This document shows, piece after piece, positions 1-8,562 of a stretch of 64,000 nucleotides of DNA (position 1 is the first letter of the stretch; each line of letters begins with the position of its first letter). The position numbers and the translations under genes are program-made. The notes under the pieces are model-generated. The model was given only the letters and a program-made list of their open reading frames with translations, did no database searches and was not told the origin of the DNA. The DNA lies in the NCBI RefSeq assembly GCF_051859125.1, contig NZ_JBHYGG010000068.1, positions 12,510-76,509 on the forward strand, in the 5' to 3' direction. Source of the DNA: Gemmata sp051859125 (GTDB taxonomy: Bacteria > Planctomycetota > Planctomycetia > Gemmatales > Gemmataceae).

Positions 1-636
1 CGCCTTCAGGTCCGCGAGCGTCACGTCCGGGTTGATGCGCGCAACGAACGTCTCGGTGAGCGGCTTGTGGGCGTAGACGTGCCGCACGGCCGCGAGCGTG
101 AGCTTGCGGTCCGAGGCGTCCAGTTCGTAGTAGTCGCGCGCCCGCGCCAGGAACGCCTGCGGCTTGCCCTCGAACGGCGAGAGGAGCCCCGCCGACCCGT
201 CCGGGTCGTCGCCGCCCGGGAGCTCGACCGCGCCGCGGTGCCAGCGGTCGTCGGTGTACTGCCGCCAGACGCAGAACGTCGTGTCCTCCATCGTGAACGC
301 CGGCTCCTTCAGCGCGGCGGCGAACACCCTCGGAACGTCGTCGAGGACGCCGGGCCACACGCTCTTCGGCCGGCGCGCATATGGGGTCATCGGGCACTCG
401 TGCGCGAAGCCCTTGAGAAAGCAGCCGTGCTTGTTGAACAGGGCATGCAAGTCGTCGCCCTGGCCATTCCGCATTGAACCCATCTGCTCGCCCTTGCTCC
501 ACTTCGAGTTGAACGAGTAGAAACGGTACTCCCACTCGGGCGACAAAATCGCACCAAGCGTCGCCACGCCCTGCATGAGCCGCTTGAGGGCGTCGACGTC
601 GGGCAACTTCGAGAGGTCGCGGGTGGAGATGATCAC
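1..636 (-). CDS. Hypothetical protein, 3' end cut off by the window
   Basis: An open minus-strand frame runs from a GTG at 636 to the window edge with no stop, so at least 212 residues are present and the C-terminus is missing. The GTG is preceded by GGGGAGCCT, a fair ribosome site, and lies 13 bases after the stop of the gene upstream, so the two are probably co-transcribed. The protein starts with (M)IISTRDLSKLPDVDAL and carries aromatic-rich stretches such as SPEWEYRFYSFNSKWS and a DTTFCVWRQYTDDRWH segment. It has no signal peptide or membrane span. I do not recognise a family; codon use is typical of the window. Function unknown. Confidence 0.7.
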   Translation of the reverse strand, partial: MIISTRDLSKLPDVDALKRLMQGVATLGAILSPEWEYRFYSFNSKWSKGEQMGSMRNGQGDDLHALFNKHGCFLKGFAHECPMTPYARRPKSVWPGVLDDVPRVFAAALKEPAFTMEDTTFCVWRQYTDDRWHRGAVELPGGDDPDGSAGLLSPFEGKPQAFLARARDYYELDASDRKLTLAAVRHVYAHKPLTETFVARINPDVTLADLKA

Positions 637-649
637 AGGCTCCCCACGG

Positions 650-1066
650 TCACTCCCACCACACCGTTACCAAACCGAACTCGGGGAACGAGGTGCCGAG
701 GGCGCAGCAAACCTCGTTCTCGTCCTCTTCTACGGTCACCTCACCGCCAAGATTGGTAGCTTCGAGGACAACGCCCAACTCGCGAGCGTCATCGAGCGTG
801 GGGGTGAGAAGGTATAGCGTGTCCGTGTTCCAGCGATTGTCGGGCAGATCTCGCAACTTGATGAGTCCGTCAACCAGCAACAGCGACGATCCGTAGGGAA
901 GGGATCGTCCCGGCCGGTCGAGTAGCACGGCAACCCAGAGCGGCCGGTGACGTTGCAAGGTTGCGAACACACGCTCGCCGTCGAATGCGTTGAACCTTGT
1001 GCGGCGGATCAGTTCGAGTTGGATGTCTTGGACGGTGGCGTCGCGTAAGGAACGGTTCGCTTCCAC
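650..1066 (-). CDS. Hypothetical protein of 138 residues
   Basis: A soluble protein with no family I recognise. I place the start at a GTG at 1066 because GGAGG lies five bases upstream; an upstream in-frame GTG at 1078 has no ribosome site. The chain is mixed alpha/beta in look (RNAFDGERVFATLQRHRPLWVAVLLD, then an acidic VTVEEDENEV stretch) and has two adjacent cysteines near the C-terminus. It sits 25 bases after the ATP-grasp gene and 13 bases before the truncated gene, all on the minus strand, which suggests one transcript. No function can be assigned from sequence alone; a toxin-immunity role is only a guess and I do not make it. Confidence 0.6.
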   Translation of the reverse strand: MEANRSLRDATVQDIQLELIRRTRFNAFDGERVFATLQRHRPLWVAVLLDRPGRSLPYGSSLLLVDGLIKLRDLPDNRWNTDTLYLLTPTLDDARELGVVLEATNLGGEVTVEEDENEVCCALGTSFPEFGLVTVWWE

Positions 1067-1091
1067 GGTCACCTCCACGAAGATTTCGCGA

Positions 1092-2114
1092 TCATACCAG
1101 CCCGTACCGCTTGATCGCGGCGTCGAGGATCATGCCCACGAGTTGCGGGTAGGTCAGGCCGAGGCGGTACGCGAGGAACACGATGTCGCCGGACTCGGGG
1201 TTCAGCCCCGGGAGCGGGTTGATCTCCAGGAAGTACGGCACGCCGTCGCGGACGCGGAAGTCGGCCCGGGCCACGTCGCGGCACCCCAACCCGGCGAACA
1301 CCGCCAGCGCGTCCGCCTCGACCGCCCGCGTGACGGCGGGGGGCAGTTCGGCCGGCGCTTCGTACTCGACCGACTCCTCCCAGTTCCGCTTCACTTCGAG
1401 GCTGTAGACGAAGTGGTCCCCGGGCGTCTTGGGGAGCACCCGCATGATGCCCAGCGGCTCTGGCGGGTCGTTGCCGATGATGCCGACCGTCACCTCGTCG
1501 CCGCTGATGAACTCCTCCACCAGCACCGGCTGCTGGTAGTTCTTCCACAGCTCGACGACGGTCGGGCCGAACTCCGCGGCGGTGCGGATCAGGCACCGGT
1601 TGCGGATGCCCTTGCTCGACCCCTCGCACGTCGGCTTCGCGATGACCGGCAGCGGCAGCCCGGCTTCTTCCAGCACCGGGAGGAACTCGGCGCAGTCGCC
1701 GTCGTACTCGCCCGGGGGCGGGGACAGCACGATGCCCTTCGGCACCGTTAGGCCGAGCGACTCGGCGACGCGGCGGGTCATGTCCTTGTCGAGCGCGACG
1801 GCGAGCGCGAGCGGGTCGGAGCCGGTGTACGGGATGCCGAGCATCTCGCACACGGCCGGCACGCGGGCCTCGCGGGACCGCGAGACGCCGGACCCCTCGG
1901 CGAAGTTGAACACGAGGTCGGGCGGGTCCTTGAGCAGCGCCTCGATGAGCGGGCGGCCGTTGCCGAGTTCGACGGGCGTGTGGCCGAGCGCCCGGAACAC
2001 GTCGGCGACGGCCCGCACAGTAACGGGCGAGTCGAACTCCTCGTGGAGGTCGTCCGGCGCGCCGGCCGGGGCCGGGCCGGTCGGCTTCAGGTCGAACGCG
2101 ATGCCGATCCGCAT
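1092..2114 (-). CDS. D-alanine--D-alanine ligase-like ATP-grasp protein
   Basis: A 340-residue ATP-grasp ligase of the D-Ala-D-Ala ligase family, cytoplasmic. The start ATG at 2114 has AGGAG eight bases upstream; a longer reading from 2168 has no such site. The N-terminal domain opens with MRIGIAFDLKP, the central ATP-grasp part carries the EGSSKGIRNR loop, and the C-terminus has the metal- and nucleotide-binding signature FLEINPLPGLNPESGDI, the counterpart of EVNTLPG in Ddl enzymes. Planctomycetes carry several such paralogues, and the absence of mur/fts genes nearby means peptidoglycan synthesis is not proven; another carboxylate-amine ligation is possible. First gene of a likely three-gene minus-strand run. 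Confidence 0.85.
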   Translation of the reverse strand: MRIGIAFDLKPTGPAPAGAPDDLHEEFDSPVTVRAVADVFRALGHTPVELGNGRPLIEALLKDPPDLVFNFAEGSGVSRSREARVPAVCEMLGIPYTGSDPLALAVALDKDMTRRVAESLGLTVPKGIVLSPPPGEYDGDCAEFLPVLEEAGLPLPVIAKPTCEGSSKGIRNRCLIRTAAEFGPTVVELWKNYQQPVLVEEFISGDEVTVGIIGNDPPEPLGIMRVLPKTPGDHFVYSLEVKRNWEESVEYEAPAELPPAVTRAVEADALAVFAGLGCRDVARADFRVRDGVPYFLEINPLPGLNPESGDIVFLAYRLGLTYPQLVGMILDAAIKRYGLV

Positions 2115-2149
2115 GGGTCTCTCCTGGGGGCTGCCTGCGAAGGACCAAG

Positions 2150-2187
2150 AGATAACAAAACAGCCCACGGATCACAATCCGTGGGCT
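2150..2187 (-). terminator. Intrinsic terminator of the aminomutase gene
   Basis: Read on the minus strand, a perfect 11-bp stem (AGCCCACGGAT / ATCCGTGGGCT) with a 4-base loop is followed by GTTTTGTTATC. It starts about 20 bases after the stop of the lysine aminomutase gene. Stem strength and the U-rich tail make this a textbook rho-independent terminator. Confidence 0.9.
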
Positions 2188-2208
2188 GAGACGTTGTGGC
2201 TCGCGGGC

Positions 2209-3624
2209 TCACCCGTTGCCGTTGGCCATCGGGAGCGGGACGGTCGCCCGCGGGGCGTCGCCGCTGCCTTCGGCGGCCGGGACCGGGCCGCCGGAACAGC
2301 CGTCGAGCAGCGCCCGCTTCCGGCGGCGGTCCATCCGCTCGTTGTTCTGCGGGATCAGCGCGGTCCGGTCGCCCTGGAGCAGCCCGCTCACGCCGCGGGT
2401 CGGCGTCGGCTCGATGGTGCCGGGCTTGTCCTCGGCCTGGTAGCGGATCAGCATCCCCTCGTAGTTGCGGAGGATCACCGCGTCGTCGGACATGCTCACG
2501 AGGTAGTTCGGCATCATCGGGATCTTCCCGCCGCCGTGCGGGCTGTCCACCACGTAGGTCGGGATGCCGATGCCGCTCATGTGGCCGCGGAGGCCCTCCA
2601 TGATCTCCAGCCCCTTCCACACGCTGGTGCGGAAGTGCCCGGCCCCGGTCACCGGGTCGCAGTGGAACAGGTAGTACGGCCGGACCTTGATGCGGAGCAG
2701 GCCGCGGAGCAACTCGCGCATGGTGCCGAGGTCGTCGTTGACGCCCTTGAGCAGCACCGAGTGGTTGTTGATCGGCATCCCGTGGCGGAGCAGGGACCGG
2801 CAGACGCGGGCCGCCTCGGGGGTGATCTCCCGCGGGTGGTTGAAGTGCGTCTGGATGTACACCTTCTCGGCCGACGCGAGCAGGTCGATCAGTTCGGGGT
2901 CGTACAGCCGCTGCGGCAGCGTCACGGGGACGCGGGTGCCGATGCGGATGACGTCGACGTGGTCGATCACCTTCAGGTTGTCGAGGTAGAACCGGAGCTT
3001 GTTGAGCGGGAGGGTTAGCGGGTCGCCGCCGGAGACGATGACGTCGCGGATCTCGGGGTGCGTCCGGACGTAGTCGATCATCCGCTCGTCGTCGGCGCTG
3101 ACGCCCTCCCAGCCGCCGCGGGTGAGGGTGGCGCGCTTGCGGGTGCAGTACCGGCAGTACATCGAGCAGTTGGGCGTGGTCACCAGCAGCACGCGGTCCG
3201 GGTACCGATGCGTGAGCCCGGGGACCGGTGAGTCCTTGTCCTCTTCGAGCGGGTCCTCGAGCTCGTACCCCGAGGCGTTCTCGGCCTCCAGCGGGTTCGG
3301 GACGGACTGGATGCGGATCGGGTCGACGGGGTTCTCGGTGTCGATGAGGGAGAAGTAGTACGGCGGGATGGCGAGCTTGTAGTCGCCCTCCAGGCGGCCG
3401 ATCGCTTCGAGTTCCTCGTTCGAGAACTTCAGCAGGGTGCGGAGCTGGCGGACGGAGCGGATCGAGTTCTGGGTCTGCCACCGCCAGTCGTCCCACTGGG
3501 CGTCGGGGACGCTCTCCCAGATGGGGTGGCGGTTCGGGCGACTCGGGGGCTCCTCGTCGTCGAACCCGCCCGTGGCCGGCTGACCGGTCGAGGTGAGGGG
3601 GCGGCAGGCGTCGGGCTCGAACAT
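2209..3624 (-). CDS. kamA: Lysine 2,3-aminomutase (radical SAM, PLP)
   Basis: Converts L-lysine to beta-lysine, using S-adenosylmethionine, a [4Fe-4S] cluster and pyridoxal phosphate. The cluster motif CSMYCRYC is at residues 153-160 and the PLP lysine is in SPHGGGKIPMMPNY (Lys367). With the ATG at 3624 the protein has 471 residues, a little longer than clostridial enzymes (about 416), with an extra N-terminus and a low-complexity tail rich in Gly, Pro and Ala. A TTG/ATG start further upstream lacks a ribosome site. No EF-P, EpmA or lysine-fermentation gene is adjacent, so whether beta-lysine is used for fermentation, osmoprotection or EF-P modification cannot be decided here. Confidence 0.93.
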   Translation of the reverse strand: MFEPDACRPLTSTGQPATGGFDDEEPPSRPNRHPIWESVPDAQWDDWRWQTQNSIRSVRQLRTLLKFSNEELEAIGRLEGDYKLAIPPYYFSLIDTENPVDPIRIQSVPNPLEAENASGYELEDPLEEDKDSPVPGLTHRYPDRVLLVTTPNCSMYCRYCTRKRATLTRGGWEGVSADDERMIDYVRTHPEIRDVIVSGGDPLTLPLNKLRFYLDNLKVIDHVDVIRIGTRVPVTLPQRLYDPELIDLLASAEKVYIQTHFNHPREITPEAARVCRSLLRHGMPINNHSVLLKGVNDDLGTMRELLRGLLRIKVRPYYLFHCDPVTGAGHFRTSVWKGLEIMEGLRGHMSGIGIPTYVVDSPHGGGKIPMMPNYLVSMSDDAVILRNYEGMLIRYQAEDKPGTIEPTPTRGVSGLLQGDRTALIPQNNERMDRRRKRALLDGCSGGPVPAAEGSGDAPRATVPLPMANGNG

Positions 3625-3959
3625 ACGGGGTGTGACCTCTTCGGGTCGGTTGGTCCCGGGCCGCATCAACGGGCGGTGCGGCTCGCGGGTGCGACTCGGT
3701 GCGCCGCACGCGGCGCGACACGTTCGCTATAAGAACGAATCGTAACGCAGGGTCCGTGAAAAACAAGTTGCTGGTACGGCGATCGACCCCGGATTCGGCG
3801 CTTTTCTCGCGCCACCATCACTACACTCCGAACGGTCCCGCGCCGCACAGCCGCCGCGGCCGCTCCGGGACCGTCCCGGGCGACCGCTCGCGCCCCACTT
3901 CTGAGGTTGACACGGGGGATACCCAATCTGGGCGGAGCGGTCAAGGCGGAGCGCGCGAC
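3625..3959. other. Intergenic region between two minus-strand genes
   Basis: 335 bases upstream of kamA and downstream of the glycosyltransferase gene. It is less GC-biased around 3720-3790, where minus-strand TTGTTT and TACGAT 16 bases apart could be a promoter for kamA, but this is weak. A plus-strand TTGACA near 3913 faces no gene. No RNA or small gene is recognised. Confidence 0.4.
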
Positions 3960-5678
3960 TTACGGCGCGGTGGGTGCCGGGGGCGGGTCGCGGAAGTCGT
4001 AGACGACGAAGGCCGAGGTGCGGGCCAGCGGCGTCAGCGTGCGGAGGTGGTCGATGGTCGCGCGTTTCGACGGCGACAGGTCCGGGTGCAGCGTCAGCAC
4101 CGACGCGCCCACGGCGAGGACCCGCGGGCCGACGTACCGCCGCACGTCGTCGCCGGTCCGCAGCGCGGCCCGCTCGGGGCCGACGATCTGGAACGGGGGC
4201 TTCCACGCGGCCGGGTCGGTGCCGAAGTACCACAGTGCGATCGGCGGCTCGCCGTTGGCCCGGTGCCACGCGCGCAGATCCGGGATTCCCTGGCCCCAGT
4301 CGTGGTTCGAGTCGCTGACCCGCTCGATCGCCGCGCCCGGCCCGCCGGCGAGTTGGTTCAAGTAGCCCAGGCCGTGCGGCCACACCCACACCGACGTGGC
4401 CGCTACCGCCGCGACCCCGACCGCACCGGCCCACGCGCCCCAGCGGCCCCACGAGCGGACAAGGGCGACCGCGACCGCGACGTACCCCAGCGCGAGCACC
4501 GGCAGCACGAACCGCACGCCGGTCTGGAGCTTCGCGGAGAGCGTCACGACCAGCAGCGCCGCGGTGACCGCGGCCAGCGGGTTCGCCGCGCGCCGCGGCC
4601 GCACCAGCGCCGCCAGCGCGAGCAGCACAACCGGCACCGGCGTCTTCATCGCCAGCACCACGGGGAAGTAGTACCAGCACCCCGACGGATGGTACGTGCC
4701 GTTGAGGTACGTCGGGCGGCCCTCGGCGTTGTGCCACCACTGGAACAGGAACGCGACGGCGGCGTAGGGCACCTGGTCGTACTCCGCGGCGTAGTGGTCG
4801 TACCGCGGGCGGAGCGGGTCGGTCACCGGGATCGCGCTGGCGACCAGCGCCATCGGCTGCCGGCCCGGTTTCGGGAACCCGCTGACGACGACGGCCAGCG
4901 CCGTGCCGAGCGCGATCGCCGAAGCGACGATCAGCACCGACCGCCCGACGGTCCTCGCCGCGGCACCGGCCCACGCGGTGACGGTCGCCCCCGCAGGGCG
5001 GAGCAACGCGCCGGCTTCGAACCAGTAGAGCACCTCGATGGCGGTGAGGATGACGCCGCCGTAGAGCAGGGCGGAGAGCTTGCACAGCACCGCGACGCCG
5101 AAGCAGAACCCCGGCACGAGCACCTTACTCGTCCAGCCCCCGCCCCGAGCGACGTACGCGAACGACGCGAGTGCGAGCAGTGCGGCCGAGACCGAGACGT
5201 CGGTGGTGGCGAGCGACGAGTGCGCCAGAAAGTTCGGATCGGCCGCAACGAGCCCGGCCGCGACCCGCCCGGCCCACGGCCCGCCGGCCGCCTGACCGAG
5301 CCGCATCGCGGAGAGGACGAGCACCGCGAGCCACACGAGCGTGACCGCCCGCGCGCGGGGGAGGTGTTCGACCCACCCCTCGCGCGGGAGCCAAGCGCCG
5401 GTTCGCTGCTCTTGGAGGTGCAGGGGGAGGGTGACGAGGTTGATCGGCAGGAACATGACGCCGTTGACGGCGGTCTTCTCGGTCCGGCCCTCGTGCCAGT
5501 TGGTGAGCCCGGCCTCGAAGTAGAACGGCTCGTCGTAGGTCGGCCCGAGGCGATCGGCGGCGGTCAGGCACCACGCGCCGCACCACACCGCGAGGACCGC
5601 GAGCCAGGCCGCGTCGATCCAGAGGTCGGTGCGGCCCGGCGGGGGTTCCGCGGGCGGGGCGGGGGGGGGGGCGGTCAT
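3960..5678 (-). CDS. GT39-type membrane glycosyltransferase
   Basis: A 572-residue polytopic membrane protein. After a proline-rich cytoplasmic N-terminus a first span is followed by DRLGPTYDEPFYFEAG (residues 42-57), the acidic Asp-Glu loop that carries the catalytic base in the GT39 (protein O-mannosyltransferase/ArnT) GT-C fold. Many hydrophobic spans follow to about residue 470, then a soluble tail containing SDSNHDWGQG, common in bacterial members. Such enzymes move a sugar from a polyprenyl-phosphate donor to protein or lipid outside the membrane; the acceptor is unknown. Stands alone between kamA and the repeat element downstream of gdhA. Confidence 0.75.
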   Translation of the reverse strand: MTAPPPAPPAEPPPGRTDLWIDAAWLAVLAVWCGAWCLTAADRLGPTYDEPFYFEAGLTNWHEGRTEKTAVNGVMFLPINLVTLPLHLQEQRTGAWLPREGWVEHLPRARAVTLVWLAVLVLSAMRLGQAAGGPWAGRVAAGLVAADPNFLAHSSLATTDVSVSAALLALASFAYVARGGGWTSKVLVPGFCFGVAVLCKLSALLYGGVILTAIEVLYWFEAGALLRPAGATVTAWAGAAARTVGRSVLIVASAIALGTALAVVVSGFPKPGRQPMALVASAIPVTDPLRPRYDHYAAEYDQVPYAAVAFLFQWWHNAEGRPTYLNGTYHPSGCWYYFPVVLAMKTPVPVVLLALAALVRPRRAANPLAAVTAALLVVTLSAKLQTGVRFVLPVLALGYVAVAVALVRSWGRWGAWAGAVGVAAVAATSVWVWPHGLGYLNQLAGGPGAAIERVSDSNHDWGQGIPDLRAWHRANGEPPIALWYFGTDPAAWKPPFQIVGPERAALRTGDDVRRYVGPRVLAVGASVLTLHPDLSPSKRATIDHLRTLTPLARTSAFVVYDFRDPPPAPTAP

Positions 5679-5740
5679 CGGGCGCGGCCTCGGGACAAAG
5701 CGGGCGACCGCCTCATCCTATCCGCGTCACGGGACCGGCT

Positions 5741-5828
5741 CGAAATTCGAATCACGAAACTCGAAGCACGAAACAAGCCCGGAGTGGTGGGCTTCTTTCG
5801 TGCTTCGTACTTCGAAGTTCGAATTTTT
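5741..5828. repeat. Long imperfect inverted repeat built of CGAANNN heptamers
   Basis: Arms at about 5741-5780 and 5789-5828 are inverted copies separated by eight bases; the inner 18 bp (GAAGCACGAAACAAGCCC against its complement) differ at one position. The left arm itself is a run of degenerate heptamers of the form CGAANNN. It lies between the stop of gdhA at 5843 and the start of the glycosyltransferase at 5678, so it can act as terminator or RNA stabiliser for gdhA. It is AT-richer than its surroundings. Confidence 0.85.
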
Positions 5829-5842
5829 GGGCGAAGCCCCGG

Positions 5843-7147
5843 TCACGGGTACAGGCCGCGCTTCGCCTTCTCGGTCGCGACCTTCTCGACGCCCAGGCTG
5901 AGGGCCGCCATGCGGTTCGTCATGTTCCGCTCGCGGGCGCGGTCGCGGACCCGGTGGAACGCGCCGAGCATCAGCTTCTTGAGCTGCGCGTTCACCTGGT
6001 CCTCGCTCCACATGAACTGTTGCAGGTCCTGCACCCACTCGAAGTACGACACGGTGACGCCGCCCGCGTTGCACAGGATGTCCGGGATCACGTACACGTC
6101 GGAGTCGGCCAGCACCGCGTCGGCGTCGGGCGTCGTCGGGCCGTTCGCGCCCTCCGCGAGGATGCGGCACCGCAGCTTGCTCGCGTTCTCGCCGGTGATA
6201 ACCCGCTCCAGCGCCGCCGGCACCAGGATGGTACACGGCGTGCCGAGCAGCTCCTTCGGGTCGAGGTCGTCGGCCCCCGGGAACCCCTTGATCGAGTGCA
6301 GCACGTTCTTCGGGTCGGCGGCGTACTTGACCAGCGCCGGGACGTCGATGCCGGTCGGGTTCTTGATCGCCGCGTACCGGTCGCCGATCGCGATCACCCG
6401 CACGCCGAGCTGGTACAGTTCCTCGCACGTCACCGAGCCGACGTTGCCGAACCCCTGGACGACGGCGGTCGCCTCGACGGCCCGGAGCTTCAGCTCCTCG
6501 AGCGCCTCGCGGATGCAGTACACGACCCCGCGGCCGGTCGCCTCCTTGCGGCCCACGCACCCGCCGAGTTCGACCGGCTTGCCGGTGACGATCTCGGGGC
6601 ACGCGTACCCGACCTTCATCGAGTACGTGTCGTAGATCCACGCCATGGTCTGCTCGTCGGTCCCCATGTCCGGGGCCATGACGTCGACCCGCGGGCCGAT
6701 GATGTTGAGGATCTCCTCGGTGAACCGGCGGGTGAGCCGCTCCTTCTCGCCGAGGCTGAGCGCGGCCGGGTCGCACGCGATCCCGCCCTTGGCCCCGGAG
6801 AACGGGAGCTTCATGATCCCGCACTTCCACCCCATCCACATCGCGAGCGCCGCGACCTCGCCGAGGTCCACGCTCGGGGCGTACCGGAGCCCGCCCTTGC
6901 TCGCCCCGCTCGTGAGCGAGTGCTGGACCCGGTAGCCGATGAACGACCGCACCTGGCCGCTGTCCATGCGGATCGGCACGGCGACCACCTGGGACCGCTT
7001 GGGCACCATGAGCCGCTGGGCGATGCCGGGGTCGAGGTTGATGGCCTTCGCGACCTCGTCGAGTTGCCGGCACGCCATCACGTACGTGGGCGAGGTGTCG
7101 AAGAGCGTGGCCGGGTGCGACGGGGCCGGCGGGACGATCGCGGACAT
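5843..7147 (-). CDS. gdhA: Glu/Leu/Phe/Val family dehydrogenase (glutamate dehydrogenase)
   Basis: A 434-residue NAD(P)-dependent glutamate dehydrogenase that interconverts glutamate and 2-oxoglutarate plus ammonia. The substrate region reads GGLRYAP, MGWKCGIMKLPFSGAKGG (catalytic Lys about residue 120) and APDMGTDEQTM; the Rossmann dinucleotide fold carries VQGFGNVGS, and the late AEGANGPTTPDAD and PDILCNAGGVTVSYFEW motifs are typical. Length fits the small hexameric class. I choose the ATG at 7147, with GAGG eight bases upstream, over a GTG three codons earlier. Coenzyme preference cannot be read safely. Monocistronic by context. Confidence 0.93.
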   Translation of the reverse strand: MSAIVPPAPSHPATLFDTSPTYVMACRQLDEVAKAINLDPGIAQRLMVPKRSQVVAVPIRMDSGQVRSFIGYRVQHSLTSGASKGGLRYAPSVDLGEVAALAMWMGWKCGIMKLPFSGAKGGIACDPAALSLGEKERLTRRFTEEILNIIGPRVDVMAPDMGTDEQTMAWIYDTYSMKVGYACPEIVTGKPVELGGCVGRKEATGRGVVYCIREALEELKLRAVEATAVVQGFGNVGSVTCEELYQLGVRVIAIGDRYAAIKNPTGIDVPALVKYAADPKNVLHSIKGFPGADDLDPKELLGTPCTILVPAALERVITGENASKLRCRILAEGANGPTTPDADAVLADSDVYVIPDILCNAGGVTVSYFEWVQDLQQFMWSEDQVNAQLKKLMLGAFHRVRDRARERNMTNRMAALSLGVEKVATEKAKRGLYP

Positions 7148-7421
7148 GGGCTGCACCTCGAACGGGGGAGAGGGCCGTTGCGACGGAGTGGGACTACCAG
7201 ATTATACGCCCGCGGGGGAGGGCAATCGGCGGGGGCGAGAGGGCCGGAGTGCGGCCCCGAACGGCCCCGGGCGTGGTGTTCCTCGTGTCCGCTACCGGGC
7301 CGGGGAGTGCTCCGCGAGATGAAGGCCCTGAAGGTCGGCCCCGGCCGCGCGTCGTGCCGGGTCCGGGTGGGTCGGGGCGGCCCGCGCGTCTTCCGCGGCG
7401 ACCGAGCCACCGCACCGGGTG

Positions 7422-8459
7422 TCAGTTCGCGGCCATCCGGTTGAACAGTTCCAGCTCGTCGCGGCTCCCGACGACGAACGGGGTCCGCTGGTGGACCGCG
7501 TCGGGAACGAGGTCGAGGATGGGCCGCGCGCCGTCGGTCGCGACCCCGCCGGCCTGCTCGGCGAGGAACGCGATCGGGTTGGCCTCGTACATCAGCCGCA
7601 GCTTCCCGCCCGGGGCGTCGGCCGTGGGCGGGTACAGGAACACCCCGCCCTTGAGCAGCGTGCGGTGGAAGTCGGCGACGAGCGAGCCGATGTACCGCAG
7701 CGCGTACTTCGTGCCGAGCCCGCCCCGGCGGAGCGCGTCGAGGTACGCGGGGTACGGGGCGGGGAACGAGTCCCGGTACGCCTCGTTCACCGAGTAGTAC
7801 GGCCCGCGGGCGGGCATCTTGATGTTCTCGTGGCTCAGCAGGTACGCCCCGATCGACGGCTCCAGGGTGAACCCGTGGACCCCGTTCCCGCTCGTGTACA
7901 CGAGCATCGTCGACGAGCCGTACAGCACGTACCCGGCCGCGACCTGCTCGCGGCCCGGCTGGAGCACCCACTTCGCCGGGTCGTCCGCGCACCCGTCCGG
8001 GCACCGCAGGATCGAGAAGATGGTGCCGACGCTCACGTTCACGTCGATGTTCGACGAGCCGTCGAGCGGGTCGAACACGACCGCGTACTTCGCGCCCGGG
8101 CTCCCGTAGTGGACCGCGGTGAGGCGGTCGTTCTCCTCGGACGCGATGAGCCCGATCGTCTCCTTCCAACTGAGGGACTCGATCAGGGTCTCGTTGGCGA
8201 ACACGTCGAGCTTCTGCTGGACCTCGCCCTGGACGTTCGTGGCCCCGGCCGAGCCGAGGATGTCGGACAGCCCGGCCCGGCGGACCCGGGCGGCGATCAT
8301 CTTCGTGGCCAGGGTGAGCCCGGAGAACAGCCAGGAGAACTCGCCGGTCGCGTTCGGGAACCGCCGCTGCTCCCGCATCACGTGCTGCTGGATCGTGAGC
8401 AGGCTCGGGTTGGCCGGGTGGGACAGGTGCTCGATCTCGAGTGCGGGAGCGTCGGCCAT
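7422..8459 (-). CDS. fbp: Fructose-1,6-bisphosphatase, class I
   Basis: A 345-residue cytoplasmic enzyme that removes the 1-phosphate of fructose 1,6-bisphosphate in gluconeogenesis. The metal and phosphate site FDPLDGSSNID lies at residues 129-139, preceded by IGLIASEEND, and the C-terminal substrate loop LRLMYEANPIAFLAEQAGG is intact, all class I hallmarks. Length is normal for bacterial class I enzymes. The ATG has a GAGGG site twelve bases upstream. Tandem with gdhA on the minus strand but separated by 274 bases in which I see no clear terminator or gene. Confidence 0.95.
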   Translation of the reverse strand: MADAPALEIEHLSHPANPSLLTIQQHVMREQRRFPNATGEFSWLFSGLTLATKMIAARVRRAGLSDILGSAGATNVQGEVQQKLDVFANETLIESLSWKETIGLIASEENDRLTAVHYGSPGAKYAVVFDPLDGSSNIDVNVSVGTIFSILRCPDGCADDPAKWVLQPGREQVAAGYVLYGSSTMLVYTSGNGVHGFTLEPSIGAYLLSHENIKMPARGPYYSVNEAYRDSFPAPYPAYLDALRRGGLGTKYALRYIGSLVADFHRTLLKGGVFLYPPTADAPGGKLRLMYEANPIAFLAEQAGGVATDGARPILDLVPDAVHQRTPFVVGSRDELELFNRMAAN

Positions 8460-8562
8460 CGGGCGGCCCTCGGGAGAGAAGGTCCGGGCGCGCCCCGGAC
8501 GGGCTCGTCTTAGCGACCCGCCGCCCGCCCCGCCACGGCACCGCCCGGCCGCGAACGCGGGA

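Noticed and set aside
3625..3669. Upstream TTG/ATG start for lysine aminomutase
   Set aside because: No ribosome site precedes it and the added residues are not family-like.
3910..3935. TTGACA on the plus strand as a promoter
   Set aside because: No suitable -10 box and no plus-strand gene downstream.
3699..6635. A 978-codon plus-strand open frame
   Set aside because: It is antisense to the glycosyltransferase and gdhA genes; composition is Arg/Pro/Gly-rich as expected for a GC-rich shadow, and it has no domain.
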